Shown: piece after piece, positions 29,401 through 38,179 of the stretch
How positions within the stretch are numbered: position 1 is the first letter of the stretch
How the letters are laid out: the number at the start of each line of letters is the position of its first letter
Source of the DNA: Candidatus Electrothrix scaldis
GTDB lineage: Bacteria; Desulfobacterota; Desulfobulbia; Desulfobulbales; Desulfobulbaceae
DNA: 64,000 bases
Assembly (NCBI GenBank): GCA_033584155.1
Contig: CP138355.1
Coordinates: 1,751,501-1,815,500 of the forward strand
Direction: 5' to 3'
Made by a program: the position numbers and the translations under genes
Notes under the pieces: generated by a model
What the model was told of the DNA's origin: nothing
Database searches by the model: none
Seen by the model: the letters and a program-made list of their open reading frames with translations, nothing else

Positions 29401-31442
29401 ATCCGCTTGCCTATTATTGGGATTTTGGTGATCAAAAGAGCGGGCAAGGGAGAAACGTCAATCACCAGTTTGCCGCCCCCGGCCTGTATCCGGTCCGCCT
29501 GCGGGTGGATGACCAGAATGGCTTGGGGAACAGCGATGATACGCAACAGATCACAGTGCAGATCAATAATCCGCCCAAGGCAGTAATCCACACCGACGGA
29601 GAGCTGTTCTGCGTGGGTGAGCATGTGCTCTTTGATGGCTCCTTATCTCACGACCCAGAGGAAGGGCCTTTGCGCTATCTCTGGGATCTTGGGGATGGTC
29701 AGCCAGTGGAAGGCGCAAACCCGATTCGGGTCTATGATAAGGCAGGCCATTATGCCATCAACCTGACCGTGTTTGATGATTCCGGTTTGCAATGCAATGT
29801 AGGTCAGGCCCGGAAAAATATCCAGCTCATTGCGGCACCCATAGCCAGAGCTGGTGAGGATATTGAGGTGTGTAGCAATGCGCCAGTGGCCTTTGATGCT
29901 ACGGCCTCAAATGGTGGTGAGCGACCCATTATCAGTTATACCTGGAATTTTGGCGACGGCAGCTCTGATGTACTGGCTGAGACCAATCATATCTACAAGG
30001 AACCAGGGCTGTATGAGGCCAGATTGACCGTCAAAACCCCGGAGCTCAGTCGCTGCGATAATCAGGCAAGTGATGTGCGCAAGGTGCGGGTTCTGGCTGC
30101 ACCGCAGGCCGACTTTACAGCAGGAAATGGCTGTGTGGGCGAGCTGCTTACCTTTGATGCCTCGGCATCAGCAAAAAGCAATGAAGGGTCAGTCCAGTAT
30201 CATTGGAATTTTGGTGATGGAGCTGTGGGTGGGGGAAGCTCGACAGCGCATAGTTACAGCAGGGCCGGACGCTATACCGTGCGCCTCAAGGCCAGCAATC
30301 CTGAAAACGCTGTATGCAGTACGTCGGAGAGCATGCGGGAAATCAAGATTAATCAGCCGCCCGTGCCTCGTATCCGTTGGGCTGTGGCTGGGCAGGCCAT
30401 GAATTTTGAGACCCCGCAGGCGGTGCTGCCGAACACCCTGCTCCATTTTTCTGCTGTTGAGAGCAAGGATGAGGACGGTGTGATCAGCAAGCTGCATTGG
30501 GATTTTGGTGATGGCCAGCAGGCTGAGGGCTGGTTTGTTGAGCATAGCTTCAAAGAGCCGGGCCAGTATCTTGTCCGCCTGACCGTGGAGGATGATGACA
30601 CCGGATTGACCTGTAGCAGGTCTCAGATTGAACTCTCTGTCTTTGTGGTCGGGCAGCCCGCGTTGCAGATTCAAGGGCCGGAGCAGGTCTGTGTTGACCA
30701 GGAGGTGCACTACAGCCTGAACAGTCTGAACGGTGAAGCAGAGCAGGTCCGCTGGGATTTCGGCAGGGGAATGGAGATGCAGGGCAGGGAGGTGAGCGTA
30801 ACCTTTCCTCAGAACGGAATACGGGAGATCCATACTCAGGTTGACGGCCAGCCCGGCCCGGTTACGAGCGTGCAGGTGCTGACCTTGCCTGAAATTATTC
30901 TGCCGGATCAACTGACTGTGCTGGCAGGAGAAGAAGTACGGATTGTACCTGCACCCTTGGTTTCCCAGAAAACCAGTGCCCAGCCCCTGTTGCATTGGGA
31001 GAGCGGAGATGGGACGGTCGTAGAAGAGCGTCAAGAGGGTGTGTTCCGGCATGTCTACTCTGAACCGGGTAAATATACCGTCCGCCTGCATCTGAAGGGT
31101 GGGGCAGAGATGCCTGCTTGCCTTGCAGCAGAAAAAGAGATTACCGTGACCGTGTTGCCTCCGCCAGAGGTGCATATCATCTCGAAACCTGAGCAGATAT
31201 TTAGCGGCGGTGCCAGAGATGAGGTGCTTTTTCAGGCGGAGCTGCGCGAGGGTCAGGGAAACTGGACCTATCACTGGGATTTCGGTGATAAGGGCAAGGG
31301 TGAAGGCGCGACTGTCAGCCATATTTTCCAGAAGCCGGGTGCCTATACGGTCACCTTGACCCTGATTGATGGCAGCGGCATTGCCGGTAAGCCGTACAGC
31401 TTCAGTAGGAAGGTCGTTGTTCAGGATCGCGGGAGGAGATAA
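26490..31442 (+). CDS. Giant PKD-repeat secreted protein
   Basis: Up to 1,650 residues. The hydrophobic core MLGIVVMLLLFSGG with cleavage near LAAEKQ is a signal peptide, but it starts at codon 46 (ATG at 26625). The preceding 45 codons run through a REP-like palindrome, so the true start may be 26625. After an N-terminal beta-rich region (~50-330) come about fifteen PKD-type Ig repeats, each marked by a variant of YxWDFGDGS (YTWDFGDGS, YLWDFGDGS, YHWDFGDKG) followed by H.Y..PG.Y.V.L. Such repeats build extended stalks on the surface or in the matrix. No anchoring motif is seen at the C-terminus (VVVQDRGRR). Single gene; no obvious operon partner. Confidence 0.9.
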   Translation: MKVKKLLSACRSTISNRRPFFDTACRGRSLCLPARQGRTQGFAPTMLGIVVMLLLFSGGNILAAEKQNFFITTGPESTEESFQRFIFSFSVDRSYAGKLFVRVFDADFGGTLDLGYKDSKARYLVYGGANIKQGLRNIDEPLPGQAPLAALELGEDKFYDSRWRTIAALNPTDGRLPDGSVLFQLVVDGISGPGSNKFQLFISADEKKNMVIPGLRLFAPAINVQVPSAPSLATEVRFTVPATSQFLNITNFDADTANYGGRIAFSSPVRPKFPLKASNNKTADYARLPLLEEEKGKTAALLLSSNKVNYVQLWLEDDQGQEIPLNLPPFLAPANHVPEPKVKVTLLSGCNTAVLDATGTVDKDDDQLSFTWNFEDGSTDTGSRITHDFNGPGTYTAHLTVQDDSGFIANQASLDIPVTINAPPKARITAPASAVPGEKVRFDGSASADVDGELIRYRWIFDKEREDNGPVIEYSFDRPGVHEVRLLVEDDGPGLCTSDQANHSILINAAPLAQFTFKQVAAPGEEVVLDASDSLDSDGAITTYTWDFGEQGASGSGETVRHSWQEPGLYTIRLQVADDSGLSNSTNEAQGTIRINAAPEPVITASTQVAAANVPVSFSAAKSCDTDGKISTYAWNFGDGATGQGGQAEHVYAKPGLYTVRLTTQDDSGVGNASQFCEQTLRVNAPPVPVITMPEVVNSSEVVFDASRSSDTDDAIIAYTWDFGDGSKANGAQVRHVYPLPGSYTVQLQVTDASGTASATQAVQQEIRVNASPVADAGPDQLIAPGGTVQFDGSRSLDPDGAISSFVWQVQEKKYTGAKFAHQFDQPGQYQINLTVTDNDNASQSDSLTVIVNNQPIARMQPLPRLEPGKEVLFDATGSVDADGSIAAYLWDFGDGSKDEGQQVKHVYAEPGRYQTVLTVQDDSGATNDSATARQTVAINFPPKADAGQDVHTCGQLVSFDGSASTDPDQDPLAYYWDFGDQKSGQGRNVNHQFAAPGLYPVRLRVDDQNGLGNSDDTQQITVQINNPPKAVIHTDGELFCVGEHVLFDGSLSHDPEEGPLRYLWDLGDGQPVEGANPIRVYDKAGHYAINLTVFDDSGLQCNVGQARKNIQLIAAPIARAGEDIEVCSNAPVAFDATASNGGERPIISYTWNFGDGSSDVLAETNHIYKEPGLYEARLTVKTPELSRCDNQASDVRKVRVLAAPQADFTAGNGCVGELLTFDASASAKSNEGSVQYHWNFGDGAVGGGSSTAHSYSRAGRYTVRLKASNPENAVCSTSESMREIKINQPPVPRIRWAVAGQAMNFETPQAVLPNTLLHFSAVESKDEDGVISKLHWDFGDGQQAEGWFVEHSFKEPGQYLVRLTVEDDDTGLTCSRSQIELSVFVVGQPALQIQGPEQVCVDQEVHYSLNSLNGEAEQVRWDFGRGMEMQGREVSVTFPQNGIREIHTQVDGQPGPVTSVQVLTLPEIILPDQLTVLAGEEVRIVPAPLVSQKTSAQPLLHWESGDGTVVEERQEGVFRHVYSEPGKYTVRLHLKGGAEMPACLAAEKEITVTVLPPPEVHIISKPEQIFSGGARDEVLFQAELREGQGNWTYHWDFGDKGKGEGATVSHIFQKPGAYTVTLTLIDGSGIAGKPYSFSRKVVVQDRGRR
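26563..26623. repeat. REP-like palindrome inside the 5' coding region
   Basis: GTAGGGGC (26563-26570) and GCCCCTAC (26616-26623) are perfect complements. Inner arms GGCAGG/CCTGCC and GGGCGAACAC/GGGGTTCGCCC add further pairing. It is related to the copy at 1876-1935. It lies between the upstream ATG of the PKD gene and the ATG that begins its signal peptide, in frame. Confidence 0.7.
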
Positions 31443-31661
31443 GCAGGGGCACGGAAAGAGCAGTAGCGATATTTTGAAAAAATACCAATGAGTTCCTGCT
31501 GCCTCTCGCCCCAAGTGCTGTGCGGTATCATAGGTTGCTGTAATGCCGATCTAATATTTTTTGTTTGGATTTATTTGACATGCCTACGAGATACGTTGTA
31601 TAAATAAATAGAGCCACCTGAAAACTTTTTTTGTTCTCAAGCAAGTTCTTTGACATGACAA

Positions 31662-31772
31662 ACTTTCTGGATTGTATAGAGCCGGAAAGTTGATAAATGC
31701 CACAGCCGTCGCGAGGCGGTGTCGGAAAGCCACGGGTCTCCAGAATGGAGATAGCCGGGTTGCCTACTTTCA
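31662..31772 (+). ncRNA. GEMM-I riboswitch (c-di-GMP or cGAMP), copy 1
   Basis: Aptamer at 31684-31772. P1 pairs GAAAGT (31685-31690) with ACTTTC (31766-31771). P2 is CCGTC-GCGA-GGCGG with a GNRA tetraloop. The conserved GGAAAGCCACGGGTCT precedes P3 (TCTCC/GGAGA), followed by the diagnostic ATAGCCGGGTTGCC. The GATAAATGCC stretch before P2 seems to carry A where the Vibrio Vc2 aptamer has G20, the substitution linked to cGAMP preference; this is a by-eye alignment. An upstream arm AACTTTCTGG (31662-31671) pairs with CCGGAAAGTT (31682-31691), competing with P1. A TTGACA at 31651-31656 may be the promoter. Controls the 48-aa gene at 31798. Confidence 0.85.
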
Positions 31773-31797
31773 AATTTTTCAATACAGGAGGAGTGTT

Positions 31798-31944
31798 ATG
31801 GAAAATCTCATTCTCATCAGTGCAAGTTTTATCACAGCAGCATTTTTAATTGCTACTGCTTCTTTTGCCTTTCGGGCAGCACTTCAAGTCAGCTACGCAA
31901 ATACCCGACGAAAAAAAGCCCAGAGTGATTTAAGGCATCGGTAG
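31798..31944 (+). CDS. 48-residue membrane peptide under riboswitch control
   Basis: The ATG at 31798 follows a near-perfect AGGAGGAG ribosome binding site 26 bases after the riboswitch aptamer. The peptide has one long hydrophobic helix (ILISASFITAAFLIATAS) and a short basic tail (NTRRKKAQSDLRHR), an arrangement typical of a single-span inner-membrane peptide with its C-terminus in the cytoplasm; alternatively a short exported peptide. Not recognised as a family. The strong translation signals and dedicated riboswitch make it a real gene despite its size. Confidence 0.8.
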   Translation: MENLILISASFITAAFLIATASFAFRAALQVSYANTRRKKAQSDLRHR

Positions 31945-31974
31945 TTTGTAAACTTCCGGTGCATTAGGTTGGGG

Positions 31975-32094
31975 CCTTGCCACAGGTTTACGTTCCAGAC
32001 GCTCTGGATGCGTAGGTTCTGGGTAACCAACTGATTTTCTTGATACTGTGTAGTCTGTCAAGGGTGTCTGGTTATTGCCGTCATCGTGGCAAGG
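31975..32094 (+). ncRNA. Candidate structured RNA closed by a 9-bp helix
   Basis: CCTTGCCAC (31975-31983) is the exact complement of GTGGCAAGG (32086-32094). Inside are a CCAGA-CGC-TCTGG hairpin (flanked by pairing ACG/CGT) and a GGTT/AACC hairpin. The 120-base segment lies 30 bases after the riboswitch-controlled peptide gene. Could be an untranslated regulatory element or a small RNA; strand is assumed from neighbours. Confidence 0.35.
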
Positions 32095-32125
32095 AAAATA
32101 AGTATATCTAGCTCATATTGATACC

Positions 32126-32311
32126 ATGAAAAATAGAGAAATGAAGCAGAGTCGGTTGGATGAGTTGAAGGGGAAAATTGATTTCGCAAGAGATGCTTGT
32201 GCTTCGTATAAAGGGAAGAATAACTATCTTTATCAGGTCAATTCTTTTTATCTTGATGAGTTAAAAAAAGAGTTGGAGGGGCTGAAAAAAGTTGTCGCCA
32301 TGCGATGTTGA
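32126..32311 (+). CDS. Possible small helical protein
   Basis: A 61-residue frame (MKNREMKQSRLDELKGKIDF, then ELKKELEGLKKV), highly charged with heptad-like leucines that could form a coiled coil. No good ribosome binding site precedes the ATG at 32126, although the next Met (32141) is similar. It is followed by a strong terminator at 32346. No family recognised; could be a chance open frame. Confidence 0.4.
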   Translation: MKNREMKQSRLDELKGKIDFARDACASYKGKNNYLYQVNSFYLDELKKELEGLKKVVAMRC

Positions 32312-32345
32312 GTTTGTTCTGTTCTTGAGTTATTTGCAGTGAGAT

Positions 32346-32383
32346 GGGAGCGGGTGCGTACGTGCGGACCGCTCCCTTTTTTT
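32346..32383 (+). terminator. Rho-independent terminator upstream of clpB
   Basis: GGGAGCGG (32346-32353) pairs with CCGCTCCC (32369-32376), with inner pairing in GTGCGTACGTGC, followed by seven T residues. Confidence 0.85.
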
Positions 32384-32412
32384 ATATTTTCCCTTCCCCT
32401 CCCTTTTCCCTT

Positions 32413-32442
32413 CCCTTGACACCCTGCAAATCATTCTTATCT
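32413..32442 (+). promoter_or_regulatory. Possible heat-shock-type promoter of clpB
   Basis: CCCTTGACA at 32413-32421 resembles a sigma-32 -35 element. The -10 side (TTATCT at 32437-32442) is poor for both sigma-32 and sigma-70. Location, about 75 bases before the clpB start, is suitable. Confidence 0.3.
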
Positions 32443-32516
32443 TCTTTTTCAAGAGCGCGGAACAATAACCCTCTGTTTGTAGAGGGAAAGAGAATATAAA
32501 GAAGAGAGGAGGAGCT

Positions 32517-35105
32517 ATGCAGCTTGATAAATTTACCGTGAAATCCCAGGAAGCAATCCAGGCAGCACATAGTCTGGCTGAGCAGTTCGGTAACCCGGAA
32601 ATGCAGCCGGAACACCTGCTCAAGGCCCTGCTGGAGCAGCCCGAAGGCGTGGTGGTGCCGATTCTCCAGAAGCTGGGTGTCACCCCGGCAGCGGTGCTGA
32701 GCGAGGCTGACCAGTTGATCGCCAAATTGCCTAAGGTCTCCGGCTCGGGTGCAGGCCAATCTTATATGTCCAAGGCCTTTAGCAAGGTCATTGATCAGGC
32801 GGCTAAAGAGGCTTCTTCCATGCAGGACGAGTATGTCAGCCAGGAACACCTTTTTCTCGGAATTTTAAAGAGCGATACCTTGGCCCCTACGGTGCAGATG
32901 CTCCAGCGTATGGGGATAAATCCCGTGACCTTTCTTCAAGCCCTCACCAGCATCCGGGGGAATCAGCGGGTCACCGATCCCTACCCGGAGGATAAATATC
33001 AGGCCCTGGAGAAATACGCCCGCAATCTGACGGATGTGGCTCGGCGCGGTAAGCTGGACCCGGTCATCGGGCGGGATGAAGAGGTGCGTCGGATCATCCA
33101 GGTACTCAGTCGCCGGACCAAGAATAACCCGGTGCTTATCGGTGAGCCAGGAGTGGGTAAGACCGCCATTGTTGAAGGACTAGCCCAGCGCATCGTCAAC
33201 GGCGATATCCCTGCCACGCTGGAGGGTAAGCAGGTTATCTCCTTGGACTTGGGCCTGCTCATTGCCGGTGCCAAATACCGGGGAGAGTTTGAGGACCGGC
33301 TTAAGGCTGTGCTCAAAGAGGTGGAAAAGAAGGCTGGGGAGATCATTCTCTTTATTGATGAGATCCATACCCTGGTAGGGGCAGGGGCGTCAGAGGGTTC
33401 TATCGATGCCTCTAATATGCTGAAGCCAGCTCTGGCCCGGGGGGAACTCCATTGCGTGGGCGCCACCACTCTGGATGAGTACCGCAAGTATATAGAAAAA
33501 GATGCAGCCCTGGAACGCCGTTTCCAGCCGGTTTTGATTCAGGAGCCCAGTGAAGAGGATACCGTGGCTATTTTGCGCGGCATTAAGGAAAAGTACGAAG
33601 TGCATCACGGGGTACGCATCCAGGATGCAGCCACTGTGGCAGCGGTGATGCTCTCCAATCGCTACATCTCTGACCGCTTTCTGCCGGATAAGGCCATTGA
33701 CCTGATTGATGAGGCGGCATCTCGGCTACGTATCGAGATTGATTCCATGCCCACTGAAATTGATGAGCTGGATCGTAAGCGAATCAAGATGGAGATTGAG
33801 CAGGAGGCCCTGAAAAAGGAAAAGGACAAGGCATCCAAAGAACAGCTGGAGCGCTTGAAAAAAGATCTGGCTGAGCTGAACGAGCAGCTCAATGCCATGA
33901 AAGGACAATGGCAGCTGGAAAAGGATGTGATTCAGCGTATTCGGGATATTAAGGCGCAGATTGATGAGGCCCATATTGAGGAGCAGCGGGCAGAGCGCAC
34001 CGGTGATTTGAGCAAAGTGGCTGAGATCCGTTATGGTAAGATCGTTCAGCTGAACAAAGACTTGGAGGCGGAGAACGCGCATTTGGCTGAGATCCAGGAA
34101 AAGAGCCAGATGCTCAAGGAAGAGGTCAGTTCTGAGGATGTGGCTGCGGTGGTGGCTAAATGGACTGGTATCCCTGTGGATAAGCTGCTGGAAGGGGAAA
34201 AGGAAAAGCTGGTCCATGCCGAGGGCGAACTGGCTCGTCGGGTGGTGGGGCAGAAGGAGGCTATTTCCTCGGTGGCGAACGCAGTGCGCCGGGCCAGGGC
34301 TGGGCTACAAGACCCGGATCGACCGCTGGGTTCCTTTATCTTCCTCGGTCCTACTGGTGTAGGAAAAACCGAATTAGCTCGTAGCTTGGCTGACTTCCTC
34401 TTTGATTCGGAACAGGCTATGATACGCATCGATATGAGCGAGTACATGGAGAAGCATTCCGTGGCTCGCCTGATCGGAGCGCCTCCAGGCTATGTGGGCT
34501 ATGATGAGGGCGGGATGCTCACCGAGGCAGTGCGGCGGCACCCATACTCAGTCATCCTGCTGGATGAGATTGAGAAGGCGCACCCGGATGTGTTCAACGT
34601 TCTGCTTCAGGCCCTGGATGATGGCCGGATGACCGACGGAAAAGGGAGAACGGTCTCCTTTAAAAACACCATCATGATCATGACCTCCAACCTGGGCAGT
34701 CACCTGATTATGGAGCTGAGTGAGAAGGATCCTGACGAGATGCGACGGCAGGTGGATGAGCTGCTGCACCGGCAGTTCCGGCCAGAGTTCCTCAACCGGG
34801 TGGATGAAATTATCACCTTCCACGGCCTGACCCGTGAGGATCTGTTGCAGATCGTGGATATCCAGATCAGTCGGATGGCCAAACGACTGGCGGAACGCAA
34901 GTACACTATAGAGCTGACCGAGGCGGCCAAGCAGTTCCTGGTGGAAACCGGCTATGATGCCAGCTACGGTGCCCGCCCCCTGAAACGGGCTATCCAGCGC
35001 TATATTGAAGATCCGCTGGCCCTAGAGATTCTGGAAGGTCGCTTTAGTGAGGGGGATACGGTGCGGATTGATCGGGGAGAAGGAAAGTTGATATTCACCA
35101 GGTAA
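32517..35105 (+). CDS. clpB: ATP-dependent disaggregase ClpB
   Basis: Hexameric AAA+ chaperone that, with DnaK, extracts polypeptides from aggregates. The 862 residues match the family. The N-terminal Clp-N repeats ([17 protein letters not shown], then [16 protein letters not shown]) lead to NBD1 with Walker [10 protein letters not shown] (~209) and Walker [10 protein letters not shown]. The middle coiled-coil (~410-520) that defines ClpB against ClpA is present ([20 protein letters not shown]). NBD2 has GPTGVGKTE (~611), LLDEIEKAH and the sensor residues in [18 protein letters not shown]. The ATG at 32517 follows an AGGAGGAG site. Flanked by terminators, so a single-gene unit. Confidence 0.98.
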   Translation: MQLDKFTVKSQEAIQAAHSLAEQFGNPEMQPEHLLKALLEQPEGVVVPILQKLGVTPAAVLSEADQLIAKLPKVSGSGAGQSYMSKAFSKVIDQAAKEASSMQDEYVSQEHLFLGILKSDTLAPTVQMLQRMGINPVTFLQALTSIRGNQRVTDPYPEDKYQALEKYARNLTDVARRGKLDPVIGRDEEVRRIIQVLSRRTKNNPVLIGEPGVGKTAIVEGLAQRIVNGDIPATLEGKQVISLDLGLLIAGAKYRGEFEDRLKAVLKEVEKKAGEIILFIDEIHTLVGAGASEGSIDASNMLKPALARGELHCVGATTLDEYRKYIEKDAALERRFQPVLIQEPSEEDTVAILRGIKEKYEVHHGVRIQDAATVAAVMLSNRYISDRFLPDKAIDLIDEAASRLRIEIDSMPTEIDELDRKRIKMEIEQEALKKEKDKASKEQLERLKKDLAELNEQLNAMKGQWQLEKDVIQRIRDIKAQIDEAHIEEQRAERTGDLSKVAEIRYGKIVQLNKDLEAENAHLAEIQEKSQMLKEEVSSEDVAAVVAKWTGIPVDKLLEGEKEKLVHAEGELARRVVGQKEAISSVANAVRRARAGLQDPDRPLGSFIFLGPTGVGKTELARSLADFLFDSEQAMIRIDMSEYMEKHSVARLIGAPPGYVGYDEGGMLTEAVRRHPYSVILLDEIEKAHPDVFNVLLQALDDGRMTDGKGRTVSFKNTIMIMTSNLGSHLIMELSEKDPDEMRRQVDELLHRQFRPEFLNRVDEIITFHGLTREDLLQIVDIQISRMAKRLAERKYTIELTEAAKQFLVETGYDASYGARPLKRAIQRYIEDPLALEILEGRFSEGDTVRIDRGEGKLIFTR

Positions 35106-35127
35106 ACTGAAAGAAGAAAAATCCAGG

Positions 35128-35165
35128 AGAAGCGGCCTTCCGGGTAGGAAAGCCGCTTCTTTTTG
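35128..35165 (+). terminator. Terminator after clpB
   Basis: AGAAGCGGCCTTCC (35128-35141) pairs with GGAAAGCCGCTTCT (35147-35160) with one mismatch or bulge, followed by TTTT. Lies 12 bp before the convergent glycosyltransferase stop and could serve both directions. Confidence 0.85.
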
Positions 35166-35176
35166 GTGAAGTGAGG

Positions 35177-36850
35177 TTATTTCAAGAGCTTTTTCCACCA
35201 AGATTGGGGAGCTCTGGTATCCTGAACCTGATCTGGAAAAATGGGTTTGTGCTGGGTAAAGAAATCCTGAATTCCTGTTTCTTTGACAGTCATGGTAATT
35301 TTCAGGCAATCTCCCGCCAAGGCCATATCCTCTTCAATTCGAGGAAGCTGGAGCCAAGGTTCACGACCGTAGGAAAAAATAATGTTTTTCTTCGCTGGAG
35401 AAAGCCATTTGGAATCTCCGGCAAGAAAGAGTACGCTGAAATCTTCAGGCTTTTCAAAGGAAAGAATTTCTTTTTCCTGGCTAAGGTTATGTACTTTAAT
35501 GGAGGCTAACTCAATCATCCCTATACGAGTGCTCGGGGTAAGTCTGAGCCAAAGAGGTGAGGTGTCTATGTTGAGGGTAAAGCCAACAGTGGTCCAGGTC
35601 TCTGTTGGATAATGCTTACCCTGCATTTGCTCATCGTTAAATTTGCCTTCGCTGTTCCAATATAACCGAACAAAATTATCCTTATTCGTTACTGATCCTT
35701 TCCAGAATGCTTGTTCACGCTGAGCAAAAGTATCTAATGTGCTGGCCTTGAGAGTTCTCTCTGGTGTACTAAAAAGCTCTTCTGTATATCGTTGTAGGTA
35801 CGCGCGGCTGGTTGCTTTGCTGTCCGCTATGTTGAGCAGAGCTTGTTCAAAGGCATCAGCGCAATTTTCCCAATCTGGCCATGCAGCAGCTGTTTGTGCG
35901 GCGCCCTGTTTGAGTCGTACCAGCTCCTCAGGATTTTCTTTGAGATGCTTGAGCAACTGAACAACTTTTTCTTCATCGTCTCGTGTGACAACATAGCTGT
36001 TTTGATTATGGACGATATATTCATCATGGCCTGTTACATCGTAGACTAAGGCTGTGCCTCCACAATGAAATATTTCCAGAGGAGGGCCAAACATTCCTTC
36101 TACGTAGCTTAATTTGAGGAGGAGGTCGCAGGAGCGGTAAATTTCTGGTGTTTCATGAATTGGTACCTGGGAGAAAACGCGATCAACATGCTCGTGTTGG
36201 TCGATGGGGGATGAGGTGAGGAGCCAGATCTCATCAGCACCGGCCTCCTTTGCCAGTCTGATGGAGGTAGGAACGTTTTTGTACGCAACATCCACAGGAC
36301 CTTCTACTAAAACACGAAATTGACCTGCTTCACGAGGGGCCACTGCTTCGCCTTCTTCTGTGTAGATATCCTTGCGGATGCCATTGCGTACCAGTTGAGG
36401 AAAATTATTGTATTTTTCGTAGATATATTCTTGAATCCATGTTGCCTCGGTTATGATGGGCAGGGCATAGGAGTAGGTTTTTTCGCAGAGATCTTGCCAG
36501 ATTATGTTGTCGAGAGTGGAGTAGCTCTGGGGGTCTGGTTGTTCGAAAAAGCGAGTTTCAATAGATTGGACAAAATAGGCATAATGGGTGGCTCGTACTT
36601 CATGGAGAAGGAAGGGGCTTTGCCACCAGGTTGCCAGCATCATATCAAATGTTGTCAACTTTGCCTGCTCCAACGGCAACCATTCCAGTTCATGGGCAGA
36701 TGAATGCCAGGCATAATCCTCAGAAGTCACTTCCTGCTTAGTTATTAGAATAACTTGGTGTCCTTTCTTTTTCAGCCGCGAGGCGTGCTCATAAATAACG
36801 TAGGTTCCGCCGTTAATTCGCGGCGATCCAAGAAAAATGCCTATTTTCAT
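35177..36850 (-). CDS. Glycosyltransferase (GT4-like) with C-terminal beta domain
   Basis: A 557-residue cytosolic enzyme. The N-terminal Rossmann half starts MKIGIFLGSPRINGGTYVIY, with the Gly-rich loop of GT-B enzymes. The C-terminal GT-B half has the sugar-nucleotide-binding EGMFGPPLEIFHCGGTALVY segment around residue 250, a form of the EX7E motif. After ~380 comes a separate beta-rich region (WTTVGFTLNIDTSPLWLRL) of unknown use. Last gene of a minus-strand cluster that begins with the Wzm/Wzt exporter, so it probably builds or modifies the exported polysaccharide. Starts 24 bp after the sulfotransferase-like gene. Confidence 0.82.
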   Translation of the reverse strand: MKIGIFLGSPRINGGTYVIYEHASRLKKKGHQVILITKQEVTSEDYAWHSSAHELEWLPLEQAKLTTFDMMLATWWQSPFLLHEVRATHYAYFVQSIETRFFEQPDPQSYSTLDNIIWQDLCEKTYSYALPIITEATWIQEYIYEKYNNFPQLVRNGIRKDIYTEEGEAVAPREAGQFRVLVEGPVDVAYKNVPTSIRLAKEAGADEIWLLTSSPIDQHEHVDRVFSQVPIHETPEIYRSCDLLLKLSYVEGMFGPPLEIFHCGGTALVYDVTGHDEYIVHNQNSYVVTRDDEEKVVQLLKHLKENPEELVRLKQGAAQTAAAWPDWENCADAFEQALLNIADSKATSRAYLQRYTEELFSTPERTLKASTLDTFAQREQAFWKGSVTNKDNFVRLYWNSEGKFNDEQMQGKHYPTETWTTVGFTLNIDTSPLWLRLTPSTRIGMIELASIKVHNLSQEKEILSFEKPEDFSVLFLAGDSKWLSPAKKNIIFSYGREPWLQLPRIEEDMALAGDCLKITMTVKETGIQDFFTQHKPIFPDQVQDTRAPQSWWKKLLK

Positions 36851-36874
36851 TGCAGAAGGACAGGGTGTTTGGAA

Positions 36875-38158
36875 TTAGAAGGGTGATGAAGACAACAAGG
36901 ATTTCATTTTGCGATACGGAGCAGCGACAATATTGCCCAGCAACCAACGTTTGGAAGTAAGGATATCATTGAGCTGCTGCTGTGCCGCAGCGAGTTGGTT
37001 TTGTGCGGCCCTGAGAGCCGCCTCTTGATTTTGGCCTGTCTGGCCGTTGTTCACAGCAATATTATGATCTGCAAAACGGACGAAAAATTCTTCCAGTAGC
37101 TCTTCGAATTTTGCTTCAAAATGATCGCCACCCTGATTATCGTCCGTCGTTGTTAATAAGGCATCCCTGGCAACATTCGGTGTTGTTAAGTCGATATACT
37201 CTTCTGCCAGCCTGCTGTTGTCATCACCATATAATCCCAAAACCTCTTTATAAAAGGAAGAATCAAACAGGGTGTACCCTCTGTTTTTTCTTTTTGAGGA
37301 CGTTTGAAAAGACAAATTTTGCAGGACTTCCCGGAGCAGAGCAAGCATGGCTGGATCGAACTGCAGGGCAACAGCCTTTTGCATAAGAGCGGCTGACTTT
37401 CTGGATAATTTTGTATTAGCTGTCCGATGATTTTTTTCAGGTTGAGCTAAGAGGTTATTGTCCAAGCCAACAAACTTGACGAAGTCAGTAATAACATCTT
37501 TTTTGGGAAGCTCATCAACATAACGGACAATAATATTTTCTTTGCCAAAGAAATCAGCCCAAAGAGCGAGATTCTTATGATAGAGAAGATAGTTCTTTGT
37601 TTCCCCGAGTAATTCCTCGCGACTTGGTATGGAAAAACCATCCTTTACCTGTTGATTAAAAAAAGAGTCTATCCAGTCATCCTGCCTGCGCAGGTAGACG
37701 ACAATGGTGCAGTTGCTAAAATCCTTGAACAAGTCCTTGCATGAACGAATAAAGGTGGTCAGGTGCGCAAAATTTTCAGTACTTGGCGTGTGATGCACTG
37801 GGCCAGCCTGCATTGCTGGGGAAGCCCAAAAAAACTCCGAACTGAGTATCACCTTCTGGCATTGTTGCTCCTGGCACTGTTTCAGGATATCGTTGATGTA
37901 GACGACAGGGGCAAAGATATCAATGCGTTTGTTGAACAAAGCCCAGTCGAACAGCGGGACCGTAATTGATTTCACCAAGGCAGTATGCTGTTTGGCAGGA
38001 TTGCCGCAGTGAGGATACAGGACCTGCTGTTCAGGTAATCTTTCACGATTATGGGCCAGAAAACCCTGGAGAGCGGTGCTGCCGGTTTTCGGCATGCCAA
38101 TATGCAGGATTAAGGAGGGGCCTGTTTGCTTAGCTATGTTAGTGTGTTCTCGACTCAT
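36875..38158 (-). CDS. Sulfotransferase-family protein with C-terminal coiled coil
   Basis: 427 residues. The N-terminal LILHIGMPKTGSTALQGFL is the 5'-phosphosulfate-binding loop of PAPS-dependent sulfotransferases, with the expected Lys and Thr/Ser. A 3'-phosphate-binding-type segment (CTIVVYLRRQDDWIDSFF) follows. The substrate is probably the polysaccharide exported by the neighbouring ABC system. Near the C-terminus a Gln/Ala-rich coiled coil (AALRAAQNQLAAAQQQLND) precedes a TSKRWLLGN motif often found in glycan-processing proteins. Gene spacing (21 bp from Wzt) supports one operon. Activity inferred from family; acceptor unknown. Confidence 0.85.
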   Translation of the reverse strand: MSREHTNIAKQTGPSLILHIGMPKTGSTALQGFLAHNRERLPEQQVLYPHCGNPAKQHTALVKSITVPLFDWALFNKRIDIFAPVVYINDILKQCQEQQCQKVILSSEFFWASPAMQAGPVHHTPSTENFAHLTTFIRSCKDLFKDFSNCTIVVYLRRQDDWIDSFFNQQVKDGFSIPSREELLGETKNYLLYHKNLALWADFFGKENIIVRYVDELPKKDVITDFVKFVGLDNNLLAQPEKNHRTANTKLSRKSAALMQKAVALQFDPAMLALLREVLQNLSFQTSSKRKNRGYTLFDSSFYKEVLGLYGDDNSRLAEEYIDLTTPNVARDALLTTTDDNQGGDHFEAKFEELLEEFFVRFADHNIAVNNGQTGQNQEAALRAAQNQLAAAQQQLNDILTSKRWLLGNIVAAPYRKMKSLLSSSPF

Positions 38159-38179
38159 AATGCATTGCCTTGAAAGGGG

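Noticed and set aside
30189-31514. 441-residue frame antisense to the PKD gene
   Set aside because: Mirror of a repetitive, GC-biased coding region; the sense strand shows clear PKD motifs.
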